A DNA stretch of 5,984 bases, from assembly GCA_025936955.1 (NCBI GenBank), contig JAICSL010000118.1, positions 1-5,984 on the forward strand, read 5' to 3'. Both the position numbers and the translations under genes were made by a program. This DNA comes from Nitrososphaeraceae archaeon. Lineage in GTDB: Archaea > Thermoproteota > Nitrososphaeria > Nitrososphaerales > Nitrososphaeraceae. Below are positions 1-5,938 of the stretch, in pieces (position 1 is the stretch's first letter; every line of letters begins with the position of its first letter). A model generated the notes under the pieces. The model was not told where the DNA came from and did no database searches. It saw only the letters and a list, made by a program, of their open reading frames with translations.

Positions 1-264
1 CTTCCAAACGACTGCGAGATAGAATACTCGGATATAGTACTCGAAAACCAGTCGTTTAATGTTCATTTATACTATTAATTTCCAATATGGTATTTCTATC
101 AAGTTAACAAGGAGATCGAAATCGTCATACACACGCTATTAAAAAAATTAAATTACGGTTCAATCCTAATTTATGGATATTGTCACAACTATGGACTAGA
201 AGATGTACATTAAAAGAATAAACAAATTTATGTAAACATGGTGGTTATAGATCATGCATAGTCG
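1..264. other. Non-coding or unassigned left edge
   Basis: No convincing gene was seen here. The first 60 bases are open on the minus strand, so the tail of a gene outside the window cannot be excluded, but the translation is not recognisable. Two small structures are visible: a perfect 9-base inverted repeat (AAACGACTG at 6-14 and CAGTCGTTT at 49-57), and inside it an imperfect 13-base direct repeat (18-30 and 31-43, 11 of 13 matching). The remainder is AT-rich with stops in all frames. Confidence 0.4.
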
Positions 265-267
265 CTA

Positions 268-388
268 TGTTTAAGTCGTCAAACAGGTAAATCTTTGGAA
301 ATAGTAGAGTGAGATGTTCCAGATCCCGACACTTTGCAAGTTCGTATAAAGGTTCAAGCCTGCGGTATCTACCATGGTGATTCTACAA
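268..388 (+). pseudogene. 5' remnant of a zinc-dependent alcohol dehydrogenase gene
   Basis: In the frame starting at 286 the translation reads GKSLEIVE, a stop (TGA 310-312), then DVPDPDTLQVRIKVQACG and IYHGDSTTL. This matches the N-terminal GroES-like part of zinc-type alcohol dehydrogenases, whose usual wording is LEIVERDVPDP followed by RIKVQACGICHGDS. The probable start ATG at 267-269 is in another frame, so a frameshift lies between 270 and 286. The catalytic zinc-ligand Cys of the CGIC motif reads Tyr (TAC). Homology stops at about 388, where an unrelated minus-strand gene fragment begins, so the rest of the dehydrogenase (substrate pocket and NAD(P) domain) is absent. Family assignment is from recognised motifs. 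No function is expected. Confidence 0.78.
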
Positions 389-529
389 CTCTACGAGTAC
401 TTCGTCACGCTGGATCATACGCATGTATTCATGAGCTGCAATACGATTGATCTGAGCAGGCGTTAATTTAGTAAAAATCTTTTCGATACGAGATCTGGTT
501 AGCGGAAGTCCCCTGCGTATATCATTCAT
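383..529 (-). pseudogene. N-terminal remnant of a second CNB-domain thioredoxin reductase-like gene
   Basis: Reading from ATG at 529 the minus strand encodes 48 residues and then TAG (383-385). The peptide (MNDIRRGLPLTRSRIEKIF, then TKLTPAQINRI, ending DEVLVEL) lines up with residues 1-48 of the intact flavoprotein at 1753-3432 (ITRSRVEQMF, PKLTPSQISRI, GEVLVEQ). Homology ends at about 388, where it abuts the alcohol dehydrogenase remnant. An AGGAG ribosome-binding site lies at 538-542 with an 8-base spacer, so the 5' signals survive. Everything from most of the cyclic-nucleotide-binding domain onwards is gone, including the glutaredoxin-like and FAD/NAD(P)H domains. A 48-residue peptide could still be made, but a function is doubtful. 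This is a diverged paralogue rather than a recent duplicate, since many codons and residues differ. Confidence 0.88.
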
Positions 530-664
530 AGATCTCGCTCCTATTTGATTGCTCTTTCCAAAACAACGCTCGAATCTGAATCCTCTATGTGCTTGTTATT
601 ATACGGTTTAAAGTAACGTTGAAAAAGTTCATTACTGGTTTAGACATATGTATAAAACAATATT

Positions 665-693
665 CATATTTGTATAATGTATCCATTATTATT
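665..693 (-). promoter_or_regulatory. Conserved upstream block, copy 1 (before the remnant)
   Basis: This 29-base block matches 3576-3604 at 25 of 29 positions without gaps, starting with the shared 12-mer CATATTTGTATA. It lies about 136 bases before the start codon of the truncated CNB-reductase copy. The other block lies about 144 bases before the intact gene. It is either common descent of the whole upstream region or a retained regulatory site. The region is AT-rich, so chance contributes, but the matching gene context supports homology. Confidence 0.55.
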
Positions 694-761
694 AAATTAG
701 AGTTATAGTTGATAGATGTACTATCTAATCATACTTTTCATTAACATTGTACAAATTATAA

Positions 762-779
762 TAATTGCAGAGGCAATTA
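762..779 (-). terminator. Candidate hairpin terminator of the cyclase gene
   Basis: TAATTGC (762-768), AGAG, GCAATTA (773-779) form a perfect 7-base stem with a 4-base loop, ending about 60 bases after the stop codon of the minus-strand cyclase gene. On the minus strand it is followed by an AT-rich stretch. A second candidate is the T-rich run at about 801-815 on that strand, closer to the stop, which fits the U-tract termination usual in archaea. Confidence 0.4.
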
Positions 780-840
780 CTACTAATAATATTTTATAGA
801 GAAGAAAAACAAATTTTATTTATATTCATTGATGGTTAAT

Positions 841-1650
841 TCACATATTTGTATAAACATTGTATACATCTTTCCCGGTATTGTTACTAGTATAACTCCA
901 TATTGCTGGACTAAAATCTAGTTGTCGGAATAAAGACTTTTGACTGTCATCCAATACATCATAAATTAATTGACCTATTACCATATGATTTGGATTAGCA
1001 AGTGTAGTCATTTTTACTGCAATACTTGTGCTGTAACCTAAGATGTCATAAACGGGTTTCTTTATAGAAATTTGTTCTTTTTTGGTAATGTTATTGTCAC
1101 CATTTTCTTCCACATCAATCATGTAGGGGTGTATGTCCCAACCACTTTGTATAATGGCATTTTCACCAATATCTATTCCTATTCTTAAATTCATAGCGGG
1201 ACAATTGTATTGATTCAAAATTGGATTTATTCCATTATTGGCCACCTGAAACATGCACCTTGCACAATTTATTGCACTGATACACTCGACTTTTGCTCGA
1301 GGTTGTTGGCTAGAAACAACAAAAAATGCAAGGACCGCATCTCCAACATATTTTAGAACAAATCCTCCAAATTCCTTAACTATAAGGGACATTTCCTGAT
1401 TAAAGGTTTGAATCATCTTTGTCATTCTATCTAAAGGGAGTGTCATAGATATCTTTGTAGATCCAACAAGATCGACATTCAAAATCACAAATTTCATTTT
1501 TGATCTAGCAAATTTATCCAAAACATTTTGAGTTTCAGCAACAGAAATAATAAACCCGGGTTCCCCATCTAATGTATTTCCGACTCTACTTTGAGACTTC
1601 TTCATTATAGAATTTACATCAACCAAAGAAGATGACTCAGGTTTATCCAT
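841..1650 (-). CDS. Class III adenylate/guanylate cyclase domain protein (active site partly altered)
   Basis: The protein has 269 residues from the ATG at 1650. A TTG at 1659 would add three residues, but a strong TATA box 33 bases before 1650 makes the ATG the better choice. After a polar N-terminus of about 50 residues comes a class III cyclase homology domain (about 53-235): NVDLVGST with metal-binding Asp60, KYVGDAVLAFF with Lys100 (adenine-type position) and second metal Asp104, LRIGIDIGE at 155-163, and DILGYSTSIAVK at 202-213 with Asp202 at the second base-recognition position. In this last motif the transition-state Asn is Ser209 and the Arg is Lys213. A polar insert of about 30 residues (171-200) precedes it. 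No signal peptide or membrane segment is seen, so it should be cytosolic. In the family, ATP (or GTP) is converted to a cyclic nucleotide. Activity here is uncertain because of the two substitutions. It lies downstream of the CNB-domain flavoprotein gene on the same strand. Confidence 0.92.
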   Translation of the reverse strand: MDKPESSSLVDVNSIMKKSQSRVGNTLDGEPGFIISVAETQNVLDKFARSKMKFVILNVDLVGSTKISMTLPLDRMTKMIQTFNQEMSLIVKEFGGFVLKYVGDAVLAFFVVSSQQPRAKVECISAINCARCMFQVANNGINPILNQYNCPAMNLRIGIDIGENAIIQSGWDIHPYMIDVEENGDNNITKKEQISIKKPVYDILGYSTSIAVKMTTLANPNHMVIGQLIYDVLDDSQKSLFRQLDFSPAIWSYTSNNTGKDVYNVYTNM

Positions 1651-1675
1651 ACTCTTCAACTGAATATGATTGCAG

Positions 1676-1690
1676 CATAATTATAAAAGA
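1676..1690 (-). promoter_or_regulatory. TATA-box promoter of the cyclase gene
   Basis: The minus strand reads CTTTTATAATTATGC across this stretch, a good archaeal TATA element (TTTATAAT), centred about 33 bases before the ATG at 1650. With the usual spacing, transcription would start at about 1657, giving a leader of only a few bases. The cyclase can therefore be expressed on its own, although read-through from the reductase gene remains possible. Confidence 0.5.
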
Positions 1691-1752
1691 TCAACATATT
1701 CTTGTACTGATTATTTTTACTAACCTCTTCTAATATTTGCTCTTTTTTCTTC

Positions 1753-3432
1753 TTATTCCTGGAGCACTTGATGAACAAATGAGATTGCAATTGATCCTTC
1801 ACCCACTGCAGACGCAACACGCTTGATACTGTCAGCTCGTACGTCACCCACAGCAAAAACGCCAGGCAAACTGGTTTCAAGTAAGTAGGGTTGACGGGCA
1901 AGTGGCCATCCTGCCGAACTAAGATCTTCTTTCAAAAGATCACGACCGGTTTTGATGAAACCTTTACTATTGAGGGCCATGCAGTCATCAAGCCAACGAG
2001 TGTTCGGATCAGCACCAGTCATTATGAAAACGTGATTAATGTCATGAGCCTCCGACCGACCCGTTTGATTGTTTCGCAATATAACAGATTGTAGATGATT
2101 TTCTCCTTCAAGTGATATGATTTCAGTATTAGTTTGTAATAAAATATTAGGCGTCTCTTCTATCCGGCGTATCAGATAACGGGACATGCTCTGTGCCAAA
2201 CCGCCGGATCTAACGAGCATATGCACGCGATTTGTTGTCCGGGATAGAAAGACTGCCGCCTGTCCTGCGGAATTTCCTCCCCCGACCACAATTACTTCTT
2301 CTCCCGAACATAATTGAGCTTCCATAAAGGTTGCCCCGTAATAGACTCCTGCACCTTCAAAGCGTGACAAGTTTTTTAATTGTGGCTTTCGATATTCAGC
2401 ACCAGTTGCAATCACTATTGTATTGGTTGGAATTTGAACATCATTTTCTAATTCAACTATATATGGTTTCCTATTGCAGAGAAGTCGTGTACTCTTGGAA
2501 ATAAGGATTTGCGCACCGAACTTTTGTGCCTGATGATATGCCCTAGCTGCAAGTTCTTGACCTGAGATACCGGTAGGAAATCCCAAGTAATTTTCAATTT
2601 TCGAACTTGAACCTGCCTGGCCGCCAGGTGAATATGCATCGAGTACTAGGACATCAAGCCCTTCGGAAGCGCCATACACTGCTGCAGCCAATCCTGATGG
2701 TCCTGCTCCTATAATTACAAGATCTCGCACCTGGGTTTGGTTAACAGGTTCATTGAAGCCAAGACACTCTGTAATTTGCTGATTAGTTGGATTGCGAAGT
2801 ACAACTTTGCCCTGACATATCATTACAGGTATCTCTTTTGCATCAATATGAAAATTATCCAGGAGATTCTGAACATCTTGATCGCGATCAAGATCTATAT
2901 ATGAATAGGGATGTCCATTGCGCATCAGAAACTCTTTGATACGAAAAGTACCCGATGAATGCATAGAACCAATAAGAACAACATCACCTGTACCAGAAGC
3001 TACCAGCTCAACTCTGCGAAGAATAAAAGCCCGCATAATAATTTCACCAAGTTCTGAATCGCTCTGTAATAAACTCATCATGTTTTGACGGTCAAGGCAT
3101 ATTACTTTGCTTGGTTTGATAGAACGTATTCGAACCATAGATCGGCGTCCAGAAAGCATGTTGACCTCTCCTGTGAATTCACCAAAGCCATGCGTGGTAA
3201 TAAGAGTCTCTACTTTACCACCAGATGGATGCACAACCTCAAGCTCGCCAGAAACCACAACAAAAAATGGGATAGCGCTATCTCCCTGTTCAACTAAAAC
3301 TTCTCCAACATCAACTGTTCGCATTTCCCCACGTGCTTCAATGCGACTAATTTGCGAAGGAGTTAATTTTGGGAACATCTGCTCTACACGAGATCTTGTT
3401 ATTGGAATTCTCTCTTTAGATGTATTATTCAT
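1753..3432 (-). CDS. Cyclic nucleotide-binding domain / thioredoxin reductase-like FAD oxidoreductase
   Basis: The protein has 559 residues in three parts. (1) A cyclic-nucleotide-binding domain (about 15-135) with a phosphate-binding-cassette-like stretch GEVNMLSGRRSMV (88-100), including Glu89 and Arg96/97. (2) A glutaredoxin-like domain (about 150-225) in which the CxxC site reads SMHSSG; the cis-Pro region KEIPVMI (199-205) remains. (3) A thioredoxin-reductase-like flavoprotein domain with FAD motif IIGAGPSG (240-247), NAD(P)H motif VVGGGNSAG (382-390) and the C-terminal FAD motif VFAVGDVRADS (525-535). Where thioredoxin reductases carry CATC, this one has GATF (366-369). It probably moves electrons from NAD(P)H through FAD to an unknown acceptor, under control of a bound ligand. 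The ATG at 3432 is chosen because the remnant paralogue starts at the equivalent residue and an AGGGGG sequence lies 10 bases upstream; the ATG at 3471 would add 13 residues. Probably cytosolic. Confidence 0.95.
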   Translation of the reverse strand: MNNTSKERIPITRSRVEQMFPKLTPSQISRIEARGEMRTVDVGEVLVEQGDSAIPFFVVVSGELEVVHPSGGKVETLITTHGFGEFTGEVNMLSGRRSMVRIRSIKPSKVICLDRQNMMSLLQSDSELGEIIMRAFILRRVELVASGTGDVVLIGSMHSSGTFRIKEFLMRNGHPYSYIDLDRDQDVQNLLDNFHIDAKEIPVMICQGKVVLRNPTNQQITECLGFNEPVNQTQVRDLVIIGAGPSGLAAAVYGASEGLDVLVLDAYSPGGQAGSSSKIENYLGFPTGISGQELAARAYHQAQKFGAQILISKSTRLLCNRKPYIVELENDVQIPTNTIVIATGAEYRKPQLKNLSRFEGAGVYYGATFMEAQLCSGEEVIVVGGGNSAGQAAVFLSRTTNRVHMLVRSGGLAQSMSRYLIRRIEETPNILLQTNTEIISLEGENHLQSVILRNNQTGRSEAHDINHVFIMTGADPNTRWLDDCMALNSKGFIKTGRDLLKEDLSSAGWPLARQPYLLETSLPGVFAVGDVRADSIKRVASAVGEGSIAISFVHQVLQE

Positions 3433-3522
3433 GAATCTAGTTCCCCCTGCAACTGCAACTGCTTTTCCCAAACCATCGCTTTGATTTTCAGATTCACATA
3501 ATCCGATCTAGACACTAGGCGA

Positions 3523-3528
3523 TTTAAA
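3523..3528 (-). promoter_or_regulatory. Possible TATA element of the CNB-reductase gene
   Basis: The minus strand reads TTTTAAAT here, about 91 bases before the ATG at 3432. The truncated paralogue has TTTAAA at a comparable place (607-612, about 78 bases before its ATG). Shared position in two diverged copies is the main support. The implied leader is about 60 bases and contains the G-rich ribosome-binding site. Confidence 0.35.
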
Positions 3529-3575
3529 ACAGTACTGAATAAATCTTTGTTTGTTTGATTTTGTGAGACGACAAT

Positions 3576-3604
3576 CATATTTGTATACTATATTCATTGT
3601 TATT
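3576..3604 (-). promoter_or_regulatory. Conserved upstream block, copy 2 (before the intact CNB-reductase)
   Basis: This is the partner of the block at 665-693 (25 of 29 identical). It lies in the divergent intergenic region between the reductase gene (-) and the hydrolase pseudogene (+), about 144 bases before the reductase ATG. On the minus strand it contains a TATACAAATATG stretch, so it may be a distal promoter or a factor-binding site. Confidence 0.5.
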
Positions 3605-3756
3605 ATTCATTGTATCAAGATTAATCAACATCTAAATCAAATACAGTAATAGTAAGGACAATAACTAGTCAACAACCAGACGTCCTTAATTCTAAATGAC
3701 TCGTCTTCTTACAAGGTTCTTTTTTAACATTGACAACATGACTTTTTCTACGATAT
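3605..3756. other. Rest of the divergent intergenic region
   Basis: No gene was seen. A perfect 7-base inverted repeat (TAAGGAC at 3653-3659 and GTCCTTA at 3682-3688) spans a 22-base loop that contains the palindrome ACTAGT. It could be an operator or be fortuitous. An ATG at 3738 is out of frame with the hydrolase homology. Confidence 0.35.
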
Positions 3757-4650
3757 ATGGCTTCTGTTAATGGCATTCAAATGCACTATGTTATTGGAGG
3801 TTATGGAGATCCTGTATTGTTATTGCATAGATGTCAAGAAAATTGGTATGGATGGTATAAAGTAATGCATCCCTTGGCCAAAAACTATACTATTATTGCA
3901 TCTGATCTGCGAGGCATTGGAGACCATTCAAACCTGCTAGTAAATATGATGATAAGACCATAGCTGGAGATATACATCAGCTAATTATATCCAGCTGTGA
4001 TTTAAAACAATTTTCCTGGCTGGTAGTAATATGGAGTACTGATAATCCATCCTTACACAGCTGAACATCCTACGGAAGTGAAGAAATTTGCAGTATAGGA
4101 AGCCCTGATTCAGGTTTCAAAAATTCAGCAAGGACGTCACCATGATGGTTTTCATTCTATCAAATTCCCGATCTACCTGAAGCACCTGTTCAGGGAACAG
4201 GAGTTATTGACATATTTATCGTGATTTTACCATATTCTTGCATATAATTCATCTGCAATAACTCAGTTCGACATCAATGAATATGTTAGCCATCATTCTG
4301 AATTGGATGTATGAAAGCGGGATAAGCATTATATGGCTTTTGCTCAGCATACATTGCAAAATATGAATTATTAAAGACGCATCTCACAATTCCAGTAATG
4401 GTATTAGGAGAGAATATATTTCAGTATTGGAAGGTATTATCACAATACCTAATATTTTGTATTCAATGAAGTTACTACTCAAAATGTACAGACAGTTATA
4501 ATTCCAAATTCAGGATATCGGATTGCAGAAGAGCAGCCTGTTTTTCTAGTAAATTACTCAATAATTTCTTTGGCTAAAAAAATTACAACTGTTGATATAA
4601 ATGAAATGACCAAAGTGATCAAGGATAATAATAGCTTAAGAGTTGTGTAA
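3757..4650 (+). pseudogene. Alpha/beta hydrolase (epoxide hydrolase-like) pseudogene
   Basis: The stretch has the length of a normal alpha/beta hydrolase gene of about 290 codons, but the frame changes repeatedly. The first 68 codons (VNGIQMHYVIGG, LAKNYTIIASDLRGIGD) are open to TAG at 3961. Homology then continues in other frames: YDDKTIAGDIHQL from 3945, YTAEHPTEVKKFAV with a TAG after it from 4054, YNSSAITQFDINEYVSHHS at about 4240-4300, LKTHLTIPVMVLGENIF at about 4370-4425, and IIPNSGYRIAEEQPVFLVN leading to TAA at 4648. The catalytic parts are damaged too: the oxyanion HGxP motif reads HRCQ, the nucleophile elbow GHDWGG reads GSNMEY, and the catalytic His of SGHW reads SGYR. It cannot encode an active enzyme. 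The order of segments is intact, so decay was by point changes and small indels. It diverges from the reductase gene. Confidence 0.93.
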
Positions 4651-4800
4651 AGAAGTTTGTATGTGCATCTGTAAACTAATACTGCTTGTTTTCAGCAATG
4701 GAATTAGTGTCTTTTTTTATCGTATCTTGAAAATTATAAAATTAACAAATCTAAATGAGCACAATCAATTTACATTAATGAGTAGCCAGTTATTTACACA
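4651..4800. other. AT-rich spacer with a T-run after the hydrolase pseudogene
   Basis: No gene was seen. A run of seven T at 4712-4718 lies about 60 bases after the pseudogene's stop on the same strand and could be its old U-tract terminator. Confidence 0.35.
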
Positions 4801-5102
4801 ACTCTTAAGGTAACCCTAGCAGAATTCAGCTTTACAGTATTCATCCATGCTCCGCCCATAGAAAAGATTGATATCCGCCTTGGATATTTGGATTGATAGA
4901 TGCAGAAGATCAGGAATGTTCTCCTGCAGATGTAACTCATTTGCTTGATGGCAGCCGGATGTCAATCAAGGTTGAGGTGATTGGAGGAAGCGTAACAGCC
5001 TCACACTTAGTAGAAGAGATCGCCGATAAACATCATCTGCACCTTGCTTCAGTTTCTGACGCTTTCACAACTCAAGGCTGCACAACATTGCATGTAACAT
5101 AG
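4801..5102 (+). pseudogene. GC-richer broken reading frame, unrecognised
   Basis: Two frames look coding by their composition. One (about 4810-4896) reads EFSFTVFIHAPPIEKIDI and ends in TGA TAG. The other starts at a TTG (4893) and runs 69 codons to TAG at 5100, with SPADVTHLLDGSRMSIKVEV followed by IGGSVTASHLVEEI and a Cys/His-containing tail. Both are visibly richer in G and C than the flanking DNA, and the 4893 frame is the only open one there. I do not recognise the family. The N-terminal wording faintly recalls SRPBCC-type ligand-binding proteins (a strand followed by HAPxEK), but this is too weak to name it. The most likely reading is a truncated gene with a frameshift and perhaps an internal deletion. 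A small intact gene from 4893 is the alternative, but no ribosome-binding site is visible. Confidence 0.4.
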
Positions 5103-5241
5103 ATATGAGAGTCAAATCAATTGACTTGAACAAATGTGAATTCACCAAATATATTCATTGTCAATCAGTACTTTTATCTTATCGTCCATAGAATCGCATC
5201 ATCTGGAAAAACCATTAGAGAATATAATTATTTGATATTCT
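5103..5241. other. Spacer without visible gene
   Basis: The sequence returns to high AT after the GC-richer frame. No open frame, repeat or RNA-like fold was recognised. Confidence 0.4.
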
Positions 5242-5249
5242 TTTATATA
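5242..5249 (+). promoter_or_regulatory. Consensus-like TATA box before the small membrane-protein frame
   Basis: TTTATATA is close to the archaeal consensus. Transcription would begin near 5272, about 40 bases before the ATG at 5314. In such AT-rich DNA a TATA-like octamer alone is weak evidence. Confidence 0.35.
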
Positions 5250-5313
5250 AGCAGAATAGTAAAAGATTTAGAATAAATATTTGTTATCTTTAGATTTATA
5301 ATATTGTTATTTA

Positions 5314-5532
5314 ATGTTACTAAAAATAACTGGTTCAGTGGAAACAACTAAAAATTTGTCCCTATTTCAACTAATATGGATATTAAGCATTATTGTAATT
5401 TTTGTATGTTCATAAGCATTCAATAGTATAGAGATTAAATCTGATGGTGTGATTTTGGGCACTCTTCTTAAAGGAGAGGGAAATAAAAATACAAATCTCA
5501 ACATACACACTCAAGATATTTTGTTTATTTAA
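5314..5532 (+). pseudogene. Small single-span membrane protein frame with an internal stop
   Basis: ATG at 5314 opens 33 codons ending in a hydrophobic segment (FQLIWILSIIVIFVCS, residues 18-33), which would be one membrane helix, then TAA at 5413-5415. The same frame continues without another stop for 38 codons (AFNSIEIKSDGVILGTLLKG and on) to TAA at 5530. The layout, a short cytoplasmic head, one helix and a polar tail with beta-like alternation, is that of a small membrane-anchored protein of about 71 residues broken by one stop. It has no recognised family. Alternatives are a genuine 33-residue membrane peptide, or chance. No ribosome-binding site is seen before the ATG. Confidence 0.3.
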
Positions 5533-5593
5533 TAATAATCAAAATAGAGCATCTTCATTTATAGATTTATCATTAAATAAAGAACTTGTGATT

Positions 5594-5635
5594 ATTATTA
5601 ATTATTAATTATTAATTATTAATTATTAATTATTA
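5594..5635. repeat. Six tandem copies of a 7-base repeat (ATTATTA)
   Basis: Six exact copies of ATTATTA run head to tail, with two further bases (AT) fitting a seventh. The last copy contains the stop codon (TAA on the minus strand, 5633-5635) of the small His/Cys protein gene. The array therefore forms the start of that gene's 3' untranslated region. Exact short-period arrays of this kind tend to vary in copy number by replication slippage. Confidence 0.95.
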
Positions 5636-5815
5636 ATGACCACAGCCGCAATTATCATCATGAATATGTTGCTGTTCTTGTTGTATTTTGGATTGACTTT
5701 TTGTGTTTTGAATTTCAAATTCTCTATCGTCACTACTATATTCTTTCAAGTTGCGTTCTCTATTATTTGGCTCTAATTCTTTATTTTTTTTGTTGCTATC
5801 GTTAACTTCATTCAT
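5633..5815 (-). CDS. Small charged protein with C-terminal His/Cys cluster
   Basis: The protein has 60 residues from ATG at 5815. The first 49 are rich in Asn, Gln, Glu, Lys and Ser with almost no hydrophobic core, so this part is probably disordered. The last 11 residues, HIHDDNCGCGH, put His50, His52, Cys56, Cys58 and His60 close together, a likely site for a soft or transition metal such as zinc, copper or nickel. There is no membrane segment or signal peptide. A TATA element about 25 bases before the ATG and no visible ribosome-binding site suggest a leaderless transcript. The protein is not recognised as a named family. A metal-binding or metal-delivery role is inference from the tail only. 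The composition and promoter favour a real gene over a chance frame. Confidence 0.7.
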   Translation of the reverse strand: MNEVNDSNKKNKELEPNNRERNLKEYSSDDREFEIQNTKSQSKIQQEQQHIHDDNCGCGH

Positions 5816-5835
5816 ATATATTATATGATAACAAT

Positions 5836-5844
5836 GTATATAAC
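5836..5844 (-). promoter_or_regulatory. TATA box of the small His/Cys protein gene
   Basis: The minus strand reads AAAGTTATATAC here, centred about 25 bases before the ATG at 5815. That is the spacing expected if transcription begins at the start codon itself. Confidence 0.55.
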
Positions 5845-5938
5845 TTTAATATATTCAAAAATCTGTTATGGCTGCTTTGTTGCATGAATCTTAAAATCTC
5901 GTTTTACTATCTATTTTGCCTAAATGGGCATCATCTTG

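Larger units (their letters stand above)
530..840. other. Intergenic region: old promoter of the remnant and 3' flank of the cyclase gene
   Basis: No open frame of interest was seen. The left part (530-693) is the upstream region of the CNB-reductase remnant, with a TTTAAA box at 607-612 and a block at 665-693 that is repeated before the intact paralogue. The right part (700-840) holds the downstream region of the cyclase gene, with a hairpin at 762-779 and a T-rich run on the minus strand at about 800-820. Confidence 0.6.

Noticed and set aside
6..57. 9-base inverted repeat considered as a tRNA or other structured RNA
   Set aside because: The arms are spaced 34 bases apart, with no T-loop, anticodon stem or CCA-like end in the right places.
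1656..1901. 81-codon minus-strand frame overlapping the end of the reductase gene and the gap before the cyclase
   Set aside because: Most of it lies out of frame on the reductase coding sequence, which has clear domain homology. The part in the gap has no recognisable content.
1891..2094. Plus-strand 67-codon frame opposite the reductase domain
   Set aside because: Antisense shadow of the FAD/NAD(P)H domain coding sequence.
3085..3484. Plus-strand frames opposite the cyclic-nucleotide-binding domain
   Set aside because: They are antisense to a well-supported gene, have no start signals and give unrecognisable protein.
5466..5480. Strong ribosome-binding-like AAAGGAGAGGG
   Set aside because: No start codon follows at a usable distance, and the sequence falls inside the continued frame of the small membrane protein.
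5584..5637. AT-rich tandem array considered as a CRISPR array or replication origin
   Set aside because: The unit is 7 bases with no spacers, and there are no origin-binding motifs or Orc1/Cdc6 gene nearby.
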